Source: CAZEJK01 sp964512045 (GTDB lineage: Bacteria > Acidobacteriota > Thermoanaerobaculia > Thermoanaerobaculales > Sulfomarinibacteraceae). Taken from it: a stretch of DNA of 29,862 bases. The notes beneath the pieces are model-generated. The model searched no databases. It saw only the letters and a list, made by a program, of their open reading frames with translations, and had not been told where the DNA came from. Position numbers and translations under genes: made by a program. Below, one piece after another: positions 6,750 through 16,038 of this stretch (its first letter is position 1; the number at the start of each line of letters is the position of its first letter). The stretch lies in the NCBI GenBank assembly GCA_964512045.1, contig CAZEJK010000040.1:1-29862 (forward strand). The letters run 5' to 3'.

Positions 6750-8825
6750 GTGGTGCAGCACGACACGCCCACGTCGACTTGGGCACAGGAGACACAGGAG
6801 GCTCAGCCCCACGCGACGCCGCCCCACCAGGGCATGTGCCTCGCCGGCAGGTTCCGTCTCGGCGAGCGTCTCGGGGTCGGCGCCACCGGCGAGGTCTGGT
6901 CTGCACTCGACACGCAGGTGGGTCGAACGGTCGCGCTCAAGATCGTGCGCTCCGAGCTTCGCGACCGCACCAGCCGGGAGCGCCTCCGCCGCGAGGCCCG
7001 AGCCGCCACGACCGGCCACAGCAACCTGATCGCGATCCACGATCTGCATGAGGCCGACGGCCACATGTTCCTGTCGATGGAGCTGGTCCAGGGTCAGACA
7101 CTCAAGGCGCTCACCGATGCGCACGGTGCACTCCCCGTGGAGAACGTCGTCGCCATCGGACGCGATATCGCGTCGGCGCTGGCACACCTCCACCACCAGG
7201 GGCTCGTCCACCGGGACGTCAAGCCCGGCAACATCATGCTCACGCCGTCCGGCGCCGCCAAGCTGTGCGACCTCGGGCTCTCCCGTCCGCTCGCATCGGG
7301 CGGCACGATGACCGAGACCCAGATGGTCGTCGGGACCCCTGCGTACATGGCGCCCGAGCAAGGCCGAGCCGGCGAGCTATCGACCGCCGTCGACATCTAC
7401 GCCCTCGGTCTCACCCTGTTCAAGGCACTCACCGATCAGGTTCCGCTGCACACCGACTCGGCGGTGGACACGCTGATCGCCCGCCAGCAGCACCGTCCCG
7501 AGCCGGTGCGCCGCCATCGTCAAGATTGCCCCCGCTGGCTCGACCGGCTCCTCGGCTCGATGCTCGAGCCACGGCCAGCCGACCGGCCGACGGCAGCCGG
7601 CGTCCTGCGGGGGTTGAGCCAGCACCGGTGGCGACGGATCAACCGACGCTCGGTGCTCCGCGCGGCCAGCATTGCGGTCTGCCTCCTCGCGATACTCGGA
7701 GCCAGCCTCTGGTGGCACGCCGTTGCTGCTCGCAGCTCTGTGCTCGAGCCGGTCGACTACCGCGTGATCGACCACGCCAACGGCACGACGCTGGAGATCC
7801 TGGATCAATCCGGTCAGCCACTGGGCGTCCTCCGCACCGACAGCACGTGGTACTCGGAGGAGTGGCAGAAGCGGCGAGGCGTGCACCTGATCACGTTCCC
7901 GGACCTCGATGGCGACGGTTCGCGCGAGATCGTCTTCGCCGATCCGGCAGCGTCGGCAGATGCGACCATCACCGTCTGGAGATTTTCCAACAGCGGAGAG
8001 CTACAGCAGGTTCGGAGTCTGGCCACCCCGGCGAGCTACACCTACGACGGCATCACGTTCGACGACTTCCGCGCGCGACACGTGGACTCGGCAGACCTCA
8101 CCGGCGACGGTCGCGACGAGATCGTCGTCAGCTTGCTCTCGACACCCCTCTACACGACGTTGATCCGGGTCCTAGATGGCCAGGGACACACAGTGACCGA
8201 CCTATGGCATCCCGGCTACCTGGCTCGTACCTATATCGCCGATGGCGACGATGACGGCACGCTGGATCTGTACGCTGCGGGCACCTGCAACTTCATCGCC
8301 GATGACGTTGGGAACGAGAGCACGCCGGTCATCCTGCGCCTTTCCAAAGACTGGCGCAGCCCACCCGCAACGGTCGACCTATTCGGGGCGGGAAGATCGC
8401 TCGCGTCCACAGTTTCGGAGGGCATCGACCTGGTCTACGGCAACGTCGGCAAGGTCCGGCTGTCCGGATACGCCGTGGCGTGGGAGATGCTCTACTTCAC
8501 CTCGAACACCCAGCCTCGAGCACCCGTCAGGCTCCACACCGTGGCGAGCCAGACCCAGCAACGCGCCGCCGACGGAGCGGAGGCTTTCCGCGGCTATCTG
8601 CGCGGCTTCACGTTTGACGGCAGTCTGCGCCTCGTGAGTGCCTCGTGGCAACCCGACCATCTCGTGCGCCTCGGTCACAACCCCTCGAAGCCGGAGCTAC
8701 AGCAGTTCCTCGAGGTCCGCTACTGGAACGGCCAGTCGTGGCAGCGGGAGCATGGTGCGATACCGACGCGGATAGCCACTGCATCATTGAGTCGCGAAGC
8801 GGCAAAGTCACAGCGGATCAACTGA
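6750..8825 (+). CDS. Membrane Ser/Thr protein kinase with extracellular FG-GAP/VCBS-like repeats
   Basis: 691 residues. Kinase domain about 34-290: glycine loop GERLGVGATGEVW, K64 in VALKIV, catalytic HRDVKPGN (D156, N161), DLG (D174) in place of the commoner DFG, and APE (201-203). An arginine-rich stretch (RRINRR) and a membrane helix (about 303-322) follow. The outer part (about 330-691) has calcium-loop motifs of FG-GAP/VCBS repeats: DLDGDGSREIVFAD, DLTGDGRDEIVVS and DGDDDGTLDLYAAG, suggesting a beta-propeller sensor instead of the usual PASTA domains. The start is uncertain: GTG at 6750 or 6753, no Shine-Dalgarno, and TATCCT at 6741-6746, so the message may be leaderless. It converges on the giant secreted-protein gene 29 nt away. 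Confidence 0.88.
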   Translation: MVQHDTPTSTWAQETQEAQPHATPPHQGMCLAGRFRLGERLGVGATGEVWSALDTQVGRTVALKIVRSELRDRTSRERLRREARAATTGHSNLIAIHDLHEADGHMFLSMELVQGQTLKALTDAHGALPVENVVAIGRDIASALAHLHHQGLVHRDVKPGNIMLTPSGAAKLCDLGLSRPLASGGTMTETQMVVGTPAYMAPEQGRAGELSTAVDIYALGLTLFKALTDQVPLHTDSAVDTLIARQQHRPEPVRRHRQDCPRWLDRLLGSMLEPRPADRPTAAGVLRGLSQHRWRRINRRSVLRAASIAVCLLAILGASLWWHAVAARSSVLEPVDYRVIDHANGTTLEILDQSGQPLGVLRTDSTWYSEEWQKRRGVHLITFPDLDGDGSREIVFADPAASADATITVWRFSNSGELQQVRSLATPASYTYDGITFDDFRARHVDSADLTGDGRDEIVVSLLSTPLYTTLIRVLDGQGHTVTDLWHPGYLARTYIADGDDDGTLDLYAAGTCNFIADDVGNESTPVILRLSKDWRSPPATVDLFGAGRSLASTVSEGIDLVYGNVGKVRLSGYAVAWEMLYFTSNTQPRAPVRLHTVASQTQQRAADGAEAFRGYLRGFTFDGSLRLVSASWQPDHLVRLGHNPSKPELQQFLEVRYWNGQSWQREHGAIPTRIATASLSREAAKSQRIN

Positions 8826-8854
8826 CGAAGCAGCTACAACCGCTGGTGCCAACG

Positions 8855-11800
8855 TCACCACCCTCCCAGCGCGTCGACCTCCGCTTCACTCAACGCGCGG
8901 TCAAAGAAGTCCACATCGTCGATCGCGCCCTTCCAGAAGTAGCTCACGCTCGACGCCGAGCTCGCGCCCAACAACACCGGGTTGCCGTTACTCAGGCTCG
9001 CCGTGTAAGCGAAGCTGTCGACCAGCCCACCGTCGAGATACACCTTCATCTCGCAGCCGTCATACGTCAACGAAAAGTGCACCCAGTCGCCCGGCTGCCA
9101 CACGTATGGCACATCTCGAATTCCGGTATAGCTGTTGTTATAGATCCGAAAGTACTCCTGATCCTTGTTGTACATGACTCCGAAGTTTGGATAGTACCCT
9201 TCGAGGAGGAATACAGTGCGCCATGCCGACTGCGCCTCGCCGTCATCCAGGCGGTACCAGCCAACATATGAGAAGTCCCGGTCGAAGTCCGGCAGGTCAC
9301 CGAGGCTCACGTACTGATCGTAGCCGCTGAGCAGCACCGCCGAAGACGGTGTACCAAACCTGTCCTGGGTGAACGAGCCGCCTCCCACGACAGCTCCGTG
9401 GTGACCGTTCCCGCTATCGTCGTCCGCGTTTCCATCCAGGGGGTACGATGCCACGAGCCCGCTCGTCACCCCAGAGCCAGAATCTGAGACCACTACCGCG
9501 GCACTCGCACTATCCCCTCCATGCTCATTGGTCACCATCAGCTGCACCGTATAGCTTCCAACGGCCGCGTACACGTGGCTCGGGTTGCGAAGGCTCGACG
9601 TGCCACCGTCCCCGAAGTCCCACGACCAGCTCGTCGGCGCCCCGGTCGAGGCGTCCGTGAACTGCACTGAATCGCCTGACTTTGGCTCGGTTGGGGTCCA
9701 CGAGAACGCGGCAACCGGTGGATCGGGCGAAGGCAGCACCGTCACCGTCTCGAGCGCGGTATCGGAGCCCCACACGTTGGAGACCGTCTGCCGCACCGTG
9801 TAGGTCCCCGCATTCGGCCACGTATGTACCGGATCGGCGACCGTGGAACTCGCGCCGTCACCGAGCTCCCAGTACCACGCGCTCGCGCCACCCGTGGAGC
9901 CATCCTGCAGCTGCGCACTCTCACCGGCCACCGGAGCTGTTGGAGACCAGGCGAAGCCGGCCTCCGGCGCCTGGCCATCAACCGCGTTGCCAGTGAGCAG
10001 TGCCAGCTCGGCCAGCAGATCGCCGGCGTCCACCGAGCCATCACCGTTGACATCTGCAGCGGCAAGCCGCCCCCCGGAACCGTAGATCCACGCCAGCACT
10101 GCCTCCAGATCGCTCACAGTGAGGATGCCATCGCCGGTGAGCTCACCGGGGGTCGATCCCACCGTGATGGTGACCGTGCGCCGGGCGATTGCGCCACGGT
10201 CGTCGGTGACCGACATCGTCACCGGGTAGCTGCCCACACCACCGAACGTATGCGTGACCTGCGGTCCGACTGCCCCCGGCGTACCGTCGCCGAACGACCA
10301 GGAGAACGAGAGACCATCTGCATCGGGATCGGTGCTCTGGCTGGCGTCGAACACCACGGTCAGCGGCGGGTCGCCGGAGGTCACGTCCGCGGTGAGCACC
10401 GCGTTCGGAGCACGGTTGGACAGCCAGTGAACCGCGCTGTTGTTGGCCTCGCTGTACTCGGTCACCACATCGCCGGAGTCCACCACCAGGACCAGATCCC
10501 CGCCGCTTGCAGGGTACGTCCCGAGCAGGGTCAGCTCGACAGTGGCGCCGGCAACGAACGGTCCCGACACCACGTCCGTGGCGAGCAGCTCCCCTCCGCT
10601 GTGCGGATCACCGGCGTACAGCGCCACCTCGAAGCCAGCTGTCGCCGAGTCGCCAGCGTTGTGGACCGTGGCCGTCGCAGTGATCGAAGCTCCAGCCACC
10701 GGCCGAGGCGGCGAGACGTCGAGACCGTCCTCGGCCACGGCAAGATCCACCACCAGCGAGTGGTCGATCACGCGCAGGTCGGTCCGGCCTTCCACCGGCA
10801 CGTTCGGCACCAGAACCGGCTCGCCGTCGATCGTCACCGTGCGGCTCGTGCGCTCGACCTGGGTTGCCAGGTACGCCACCCTGAGGTGCCCGTCCGAGCC
10901 GTAGTGCCCCGCCAAGGAGTGCGCCGTGGCCAGCGGATCCTCGGTCAACCGACGATCGCTGCTCCACGTCTCGGAGGCCGGATCGTACAGGCACGCGAAC
11001 AGGTTCGCCGGACCGTTGTCGGCCGTCTCCCCCCACAGCAGCGTGAGGTTCCCGGAGCTGCTCATCAGCAGCTGCGCGTCATAGAACGCCACCGACTCCG
11101 AGGCGGGCCGCACCAGCTCGGGCGTTGCGCTCGCCAGCGTGGCGTACACCAGGTCGCCGTCGCGGACCCACACCACATGGAACGTCCCGGTTCCATCGGC
11201 GACGATGGACGGCAACCGGTTGTCCACGCTCGCCGAGGCGAGTGTGTGCGGGCCGCTCCAGCCGGAACCGCTCGTCCCATACCACTCGAGCGCCCCGTCG
11301 CCGCCGACCGCGGGATCCGTGTCGCGGGCGACGACGACCCGCACCTCGTCGCCTGACACCGCCAACGCGAGCCCGGTGACACCGGCGATGCCGCTGGCCA
11401 CGGTGGTCGGCGTCGACCAGGCGGCCCCGTCCCAGCTCGCCGTCAGCAGATCGACCGATGTGGTCGTCACAGCCAGTGGATCCGCATCGGCGCTGGCGAG
11501 CCAGGCCGCCACGACGTTCCCGGTGGGATCGTCGGCAATCCGCAGCGACGTCTCCATGAGGCTGTTCGCCGTCAACGCCGTGACCGGCGACCAGGTCTGA
11601 CTGGACGGATCGAGCACGCTCGACACGACCTCCAGCTGTCCGTAGAAGCTCGGGAGATCCCGTGACGTCCGGATCGGCTCGGCGAACCGCTCGCTGCTGC
11701 TGCGCAGCCACAGCGCCACCACGTTGCCAGCAGCGTCGACCGCGGCGCGCGGCGAAAGCTCCGCTCGGGTGTCATCACTGACGACCGCGGGGCTGCTCCA

Positions 11801-14800
11801 GCTGCCTCCGTTCAGGCTCCAGGCGATCTCCGTCGACTGCAGCACTGGATCTTCCGTGTCCTGATGCTCCCAGAGCAGCAGCGGTCCCTCCGATGTTTCG
11901 ACCAGCCACGGCGACCCGCCAGGAAACACGTTCGTGACCACATCTGTCTCCCGAACGCTCAGCGGCGTCCGCGGGCTCATGGCGGCGGCCCGGATCGTTC
12001 CGACGTGTCGGGAGTACGCACCGAACCGCTCGTAATCGAAGGTCCGCAACGTGATCGGCGCCGCCCGCTCGAGCATCCGGCGCTCCTCGCTATGATCCTC
12101 CAGGGCGCAGACCGTACCGGTTGCCGGCCTCCAGTCGCACGTCGCGTCGAGAAGGTACTCCCAGTCGGCACTGGAGAAGAAGTAGTCCACCGTCAGGTTG
12201 ACTCCGGCCTGGAACCGCAGCTGCCACCAACGCACCAGTGGCTCCTCCGGCACGCCCAACAGCAGGCTGCCACCACCCCCAACCCAGCCGCTCGCCGAGA
12301 TCCGGTCGATCGGATCGAACGCCAGCACGACCTTCAGGTCCAGGTCCATCTGCCCGGTACCGTTGGCGAACACGAGATCCCCGGTCACTGAATCTTGCTC
12401 GAAGCTCGCGGTGAAGTGGAGAGCAGGGGCGATCGAACCAGTCAACGTCGCAGTCTTGTTGAGGTACTTCAGGAACGGCACGGTGTTCGCTGCTGGCGCC
12501 AGCTGGGGGATTGCCTCGATGATCCCGACCTGCTTCTGCACGACGCCGGACAGCTTCAAGTCGAGGTCAGCGCCGGTCACCTCCAGGCCGTCGGGGTACC
12601 ACAGGGAGAAGTGACCCGTGCCCCGCAGAGCAGCCTCCACGCCGCCCTTGCCCATGGCGATGAAGCCGCTCTGCCCGAACAGGCTCAGCTCGCCGGTGCC
12701 GGTGGTCGAGAACGAGCCGCTGACCGAAGCGAAGGTCTCCGTCAGGTCGAACGCACCGCCGATGTAGGGCACCCAGTCCGGCACCCGCATGCACCCGGAG
12801 CAGCTGCTGTCCAGTGCACACTGGATGGAGCAGCCTTCGCTCAGCGCCGGCTCGGGAAACTGGAACTCGACCACCGCGCGGATCTCGCCCGGGTACTCGC
12901 TGAACTGCAGGATTCCCAGCTGGCCCAGAGCATCGGCTAACCACGCGGGGTACGGAAAGAGGTAGAACCGCTCGACGTGCGGCGATCCCAGAACACCCTC
13001 GCCGTTGCGAGGTGTCAGCGTGACCTCCGCTGGGGTCCACGACGGAGGAAAGTCCGAGGCCACATTGAAGGTATGTGTGGCGCCGGTGCTCGATCCACTC
13101 ACCGGGGTGACCGCGCCGCCGCTGATCGACAGGTCGACGGTCCCCGGCGAACCATCCCAGTCCACCAGGATCTCCACCTCGTTGGTCACGCTGCCCGGCA
13201 GACCCTCGAGAAACACCCCCGGAATCTCACGGTCGATCCCGGTGATCTGCGGCCCTCCTGTTGCGCTGAGGACTGTGATGGTGTCTGAATGCGAGTGATC
13301 GCCCCACGGGCCATCGACGGTGAGCGTGACCGTCTTGGGACCGGCTGTCATGTAGACGTACGATGACTCTTCACCACTCGAATCCGGTTGCCCGTCGCCA
13401 TCGAGATCCCACTCACGGCTCGTGACCGTACCGCTCGAGGTATCTTCGAACGTTACGGTGGCGCCTGCCGTTGGTTGGCTCGGAGACCACGTAAAGCTGG
13501 CCGTCGGCGCTGTGCCTGCGGAGACGGTGACCGTCGCCGCCGAAGCACCGTGTGCCGAGGCCTCGCCGTCATCGATCTCGGCCACGATCCAGTACGTATC
13601 CAGCGCCACATCGCTCGTGTCCCACCCGATGCTGCCATCCTCGGGAAGGCCGCTGGCAAACCAGACCGGGCTCCCGGCTGGCGCTCCAGACGCATCGAGG
13701 TCGTAGCCAACTCGTACCGTTGTCAGGTCGTCGGGGTCATCTCCGTCCCAGGAGACGGAGACCGTGGAACCCTGCGCCACCTCCAGATCGGTTTCGGGAG
13801 CCGTGACGGTGATCGATGGGGGTACGTTCGGCGCGACGATCTCAAATGCCCGAACGGAGGACCACTCACCCGCCGTCGGCACCTCGTCCGAGGCCCGCAC
13901 CCGCCACCAGTAGCTTCCGTAACCGAGCGCTGGGGACACCGTCCACGATGTGCCGCTCAGGTCCGAGGCGCTGCGCACCACTGAGGCGAACAGGTGATCG
14001 CTGGCCACCTGGACGAGATAGCTCACCGTGTCACCGTCGGGATCCGACACCGCCGACCACGAGAGTGTTGGCGTGGTGTCCTCCAGCTCGGCACCGTTTG
14101 CAGGGCTCAGGAGTCCCGGGGCTGGAGGTGGACCTCCGTAGTACGTCCCCACGAAGTCACCGATCTGCACATCGCTTCCCGAAAGGGTGACGTTGCGGGA
14201 GCTTGGTGAGAAGCTCCACGCCGTCTTCGACGGTGTCACGGTGTAGGAACCGTCGGCCAGCCCGGCAAAGCTGAAGTACCCCGACAAGCCGGTCTCGTCC
14301 GTCGCGGAGGCATCCCCCGACAACGCGACCGTGGTACCGAGCACACCACTTCCCGAGCCGTTCAGCACATACCCGGAGATCATCGACCCGGTCGGCCTGA
14401 TGGCGGTGAAGTCCTGGCCAGGCTCATCGGCGCCGCTGATGGTGACGGTGCGCGAGGAGGGCGAGAACGTCCACACGCCGAGAGCGCTGGTGTGGGAGGG
14501 CGTCACGGTGTAGGTTCCGTCCTCGAGGCCCGCAAAGACGAACGTGCCCTGATCGGTTGTTGTGACCGTGTCAGAGTCGGCGCCAGAGAGGGTGACAGTC
14601 GCGTCGCGCAGCGGTGTGCCGTCAGCCTCCTCGATCGTTCCAGAGATGCTGTACACCTGAGTCGGCTCCGAGGCTTCGAAGTCGACATTGCTGACACTTG
14701 CCCCGTTCAACGTCACCGTCTGTGAGGACGGGGAGAAGGTCCAGTCTCCGAGCCCCGTGGTGTAGGAAGGCGTCACGGTATAGTCGCCGTCACGCAGATC

Positions 14801-15823
14801 GGCAAACGAGTAGACGCCCTGCAAGCTCGTCGTCGTCGTTGCGCTGGCATCCCCGCCTAGTGTCACCGTCACGCCTGCAACGTCTGCTCCGGTGTCAGCG
14901 TTGGTGATGGTGCCGGAGATGATGTGCCAGAGTGAACCTTCGAACTCGAGGTCGTTCACATCGCCGAAGCGCGCGTCCGCCTGAGACTGGAAGGGATCGA
15001 AGTGCCAGTTCGTACGAACCGGTCGCACCCAGTACTGGTCGGGCGTCACACTGAAGTGAAAGGTGCCGTTCATCGCGGTGTCGGTCGTGGAGATCAACGT
15101 CGCTGAGGGATAGCTTCGCAGCTCGACGGTCACGTCGTACATCCCGCTCCCACTGGAGTTGACGACGGTTCCGTTTACGGAGTGCATCACCTCCGGTGTG
15201 GGAGTCCGCGTCGGTGTTCGCGTGGGAGTGGGAGTCGGTGTACGTGTCGGAGTCCGCGTCGGGGTCCGCGTCGCGGTGCGGGTTGGCGTTCGTGTGGGTG
15301 TCGGCGTGGGAAGATTGTAGAAGACGGTAATCCGCCAGGCGTCGATTCTCCCCGTCACGCCGTTCGCCACGTTGTCCCTTGCAATCATATACCAGCGCTG
15401 ATTCGGCTCCAGGCCGCCGGCTTCGATCCAGACTCCGGATGCAGAGGTCTCAGCGAAACCATCGCCGCTGTCATCGCCGTTCGCACTCAGAGATCGATGC
15501 ACACTGGACCAGGAGCTGGTCCCGAACCAAATCTCGATCTCTTCCACGTTGTCAGCGTCAACATTCCAATCGACCCACGCACCGGTCATCACCGCGCCGG
15601 TGGGCGCGCAATCGACGTCCACATACACAGTGGTGTCAACACTCTCAGAGATCGGCACCACAGGTGTCTTCCAGCCCTCATCGCAGCTTGGCTCAGCAAA
15701 GGCAACCCCCGCTGCAGCAGCGAACACCAACACACAGAAAGACAGACAAACAAGGCTGGAGATGCGCCGAGGAACCAAAGACCTCTCGAAAGCACCATCG
15801 TCTAATGAACTGCAAGCACGCAT
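8855..15823 (-). CDS. Giant secreted multidomain protein (carboxypeptidase-like repeats, PKD, beta-propeller-like, CARDB, dockerin-like, LamG)
   Basis: 2322 residues; AGGAG lies 5 nt before the ATG. In order: signal peptide (to about 44); beta domain (45-170); Pro/Thr/Arg linker (171-210); four carboxypeptidase-regulatory-like repeats (about 214-562, each closing with a W-x-F-x-P-S-S-type stretch); Fn3-like domain (565-660); Ig/PKD-like domains to about 950, including FTWSPSQPTAGATVTFEDT; an unassigned beta-rich region with a cysteine cluster (about 1000-1240); five W-S-x-P-like repeats suggesting a propeller (about 1340-1680); CARDB (1690-1795); PKD; a dockerin-like Ca-binding pair (TGDGILTVSDL, VNGDGSVDAGDL; about 1888-1946); two PKD; LamG lectin-like domain (about 2120-2322) ending ALSEAEVDALGGW. 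No membrane anchor or sorting tag was seen. Probably surface or matrix binding; no catalytic domain was recognised. Confidence 0.92.
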   Translation of the reverse strand: MRACSSLDDGAFERSLVPRRISSLVCLSFCVLVFAAAAGVAFAEPSCDEGWKTPVVPISESVDTTVYVDVDCAPTGAVMTGAWVDWNVDADNVEEIEIWFGTSSWSSVHRSLSANGDDSGDGFAETSASGVWIEAGGLEPNQRWYMIARDNVANGVTGRIDAWRITVFYNLPTPTPTRTPTRTATRTPTRTPTRTPTPTPTRTPTRTPTPEVMHSVNGTVVNSSGSGMYDVTVELRSYPSATLISTTDTAMNGTFHFSVTPDQYWVRPVRTNWHFDPFQSQADARFGDVNDLEFEGSLWHIISGTITNADTGADVAGVTVTLGGDASATTTTSLQGVYSFADLRDGDYTVTPSYTTGLGDWTFSPSSQTVTLNGASVSNVDFEASEPTQVYSISGTIEEADGTPLRDATVTLSGADSDTVTTTDQGTFVFAGLEDGTYTVTPSHTSALGVWTFSPSSRTVTISGADEPGQDFTAIRPTGSMISGYVLNGSGSGVLGTTVALSGDASATDETGLSGYFSFAGLADGSYTVTPSKTAWSFSPSSRNVTLSGSDVQIGDFVGTYYGGPPPAPGLLSPANGAELEDTTPTLSWSAVSDPDGDTVSYLVQVASDHLFASVVRSASDLSGTSWTVSPALGYGSYWWRVRASDEVPTAGEWSSVRAFEIVAPNVPPSITVTAPETDLEVAQGSTVSVSWDGDDPDDLTTVRVGYDLDASGAPAGSPVWFASGLPEDGSIGWDTSDVALDTYWIVAEIDDGEASAHGASAATVTVSAGTAPTASFTWSPSQPTAGATVTFEDTSSGTVTSREWDLDGDGQPDSSGEESSYVYMTAGPKTVTLTVDGPWGDHSHSDTITVLSATGGPQITGIDREIPGVFLEGLPGSVTNEVEILVDWDGSPGTVDLSISGGAVTPVSGSSTGATHTFNVASDFPPSWTPAEVTLTPRNGEGVLGSPHVERFYLFPYPAWLADALGQLGILQFSEYPGEIRAVVEFQFPEPALSEGCSIQCALDSSCSGCMRVPDWVPYIGGAFDLTETFASVSGSFSTTGTGELSLFGQSGFIAMGKGGVEAALRGTGHFSLWYPDGLEVTGADLDLKLSGVVQKQVGIIEAIPQLAPAANTVPFLKYLNKTATLTGSIAPALHFTASFEQDSVTGDLVFANGTGQMDLDLKVVLAFDPIDRISASGWVGGGGSLLLGVPEEPLVRWWQLRFQAGVNLTVDYFFSSADWEYLLDATCDWRPATGTVCALEDHSEERRMLERAAPITLRTFDYERFGAYSRHVGTIRAAAMSPRTPLSVRETDVVTNVFPGGSPWLVETSEGPLLLWEHQDTEDPVLQSTEIAWSLNGGSWSSPAVVSDDTRAELSPRAAVDAAGNVVALWLRSSSERFAEPIRTSRDLPSFYGQLEVVSSVLDPSSQTWSPVTALTANSLMETSLRIADDPTGNVVAAWLASADADPLAVTTTSVDLLTASWDGAAWSTPTTVASGIAGVTGLALAVSGDEVRVVVARDTDPAVGGDGALEWYGTSGSGWSGPHTLASASVDNRLPSIVADGTGTFHVVWVRDGDLVYATLASATPELVRPASESVAFYDAQLLMSSSGNLTLLWGETADNGPANLFACLYDPASETWSSDRRLTEDPLATAHSLAGHYGSDGHLRVAYLATQVERTSRTVTIDGEPVLVPNVPVEGRTDLRVIDHSLVVDLAVAEDGLDVSPPRPVAGASITATATVHNAGDSATAGFEVALYAGDPHSGGELLATDVVSGPFVAGATVELTLLGTYPASGGDLVLVVDSGDVVTEYSEANNSAVHWLSNRAPNAVLTADVTSGDPPLTVVFDASQSTDPDADGLSFSWSFGDGTPGAVGPQVTHTFGGVGSYPVTMSVTDDRGAIARRTVTITVGSTPGELTGDGILTVSDLEAVLAWIYGSGGRLAAADVNGDGSVDAGDLLAELALLTGNAVDGQAPEAGFAWSPTAPVAGESAQLQDGSTGGASAWYWELGDGASSTVADPVHTWPNAGTYTVRQTVSNVWGSDTALETVTVLPSPDPPVAAFSWTPTEPKSGDSVQFTDASTGAPTSWSWDFGDGGTSSLRNPSHVYAAVGSYTVQLMVTNEHGGDSASAAVVVSDSGSGVTSGLVASYPLDGNADDDSGNGHHGAVVGGGSFTQDRFGTPSSAVLLSGYDQYVSLGDLPDFDRDFSYVGWYRLDDGEAQSAWRTVFLLEGYYPNFGVMYNKDQEYFRIYNNSYTGIRDVPYVWQPGDWVHFSLTYDGCEMKVYLDGGLVDSFAYTASLSNGNPVLLGASSASSVSYFWKGAIDDVDFFDRALSEAEVDALGGW
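15192..15311 (-). repeat. Coding low-complexity Pro-Thr/Arg-Thr linker repeat
   Basis: About 40 residues of alternating PT and RT dipeptides, encoded by degenerate 6-nt units. It is an extended, probably glycosylatable spacer between the N-terminal beta domain and the carboxypeptidase-like repeats. Such tracts can change length by slippage. Confidence 0.8.
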
Positions 15824-15879
15824 AGTGACTCCTGGATGCCTCTTGATCTAGCTGCAACACTCAGACACCGAAAGGCTCC

Positions 15880-15995
15880 TGCAATAGTCGGTCCCGACCA
15901 GGAACTTGTCCCGGACCCCACAGCTACTGCTTCGCAATCTGCTGGTCACCAATCAACTTGGTAATCTACTGACTTCGTTGTGGTGAACACTCAAC
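15880..15995 (-). promoter_or_regulatory. Sigma54-like promoter and upstream palindrome before the giant secreted-protein gene
   Basis: On the minus strand GGGACCGACTATTGCA (15880-15895) has GG and GC exactly 10 nt apart and a perfect TTGCA, matching 9 of 12 fixed positions of TGGCACG-N4-TTGCA; the -24 half is the weaker one. Transcription would start near 15869, giving a leader of about 46 nt. About 117 bp upstream is the imperfect palindrome GTTGTGGTGAACACTCAAC (15977-15995), a typical distance for an enhancer site. No good sigma70 boxes were seen here. Confidence 0.35.
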
Positions 15996-16038
15996 AATTC
16001 GTGGCTGAAGATTCACGAACAGGACAGGTGAGTCGAGT

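Noticed and set aside
9824..11356. Long antisense reading frame (510 codons) inside the giant protein gene
   Set aside because: Arg/His-rich shadow of high-GC coding sequence; the opposite strand encodes clear CARDB, PKD and dockerin-like domains.
15192..15311. Repeat array that could suggest a CRISPR
   Set aside because: Units are 6-nt, degenerate and in frame; they encode a PT/RT linker. No spacers and no cas genes.
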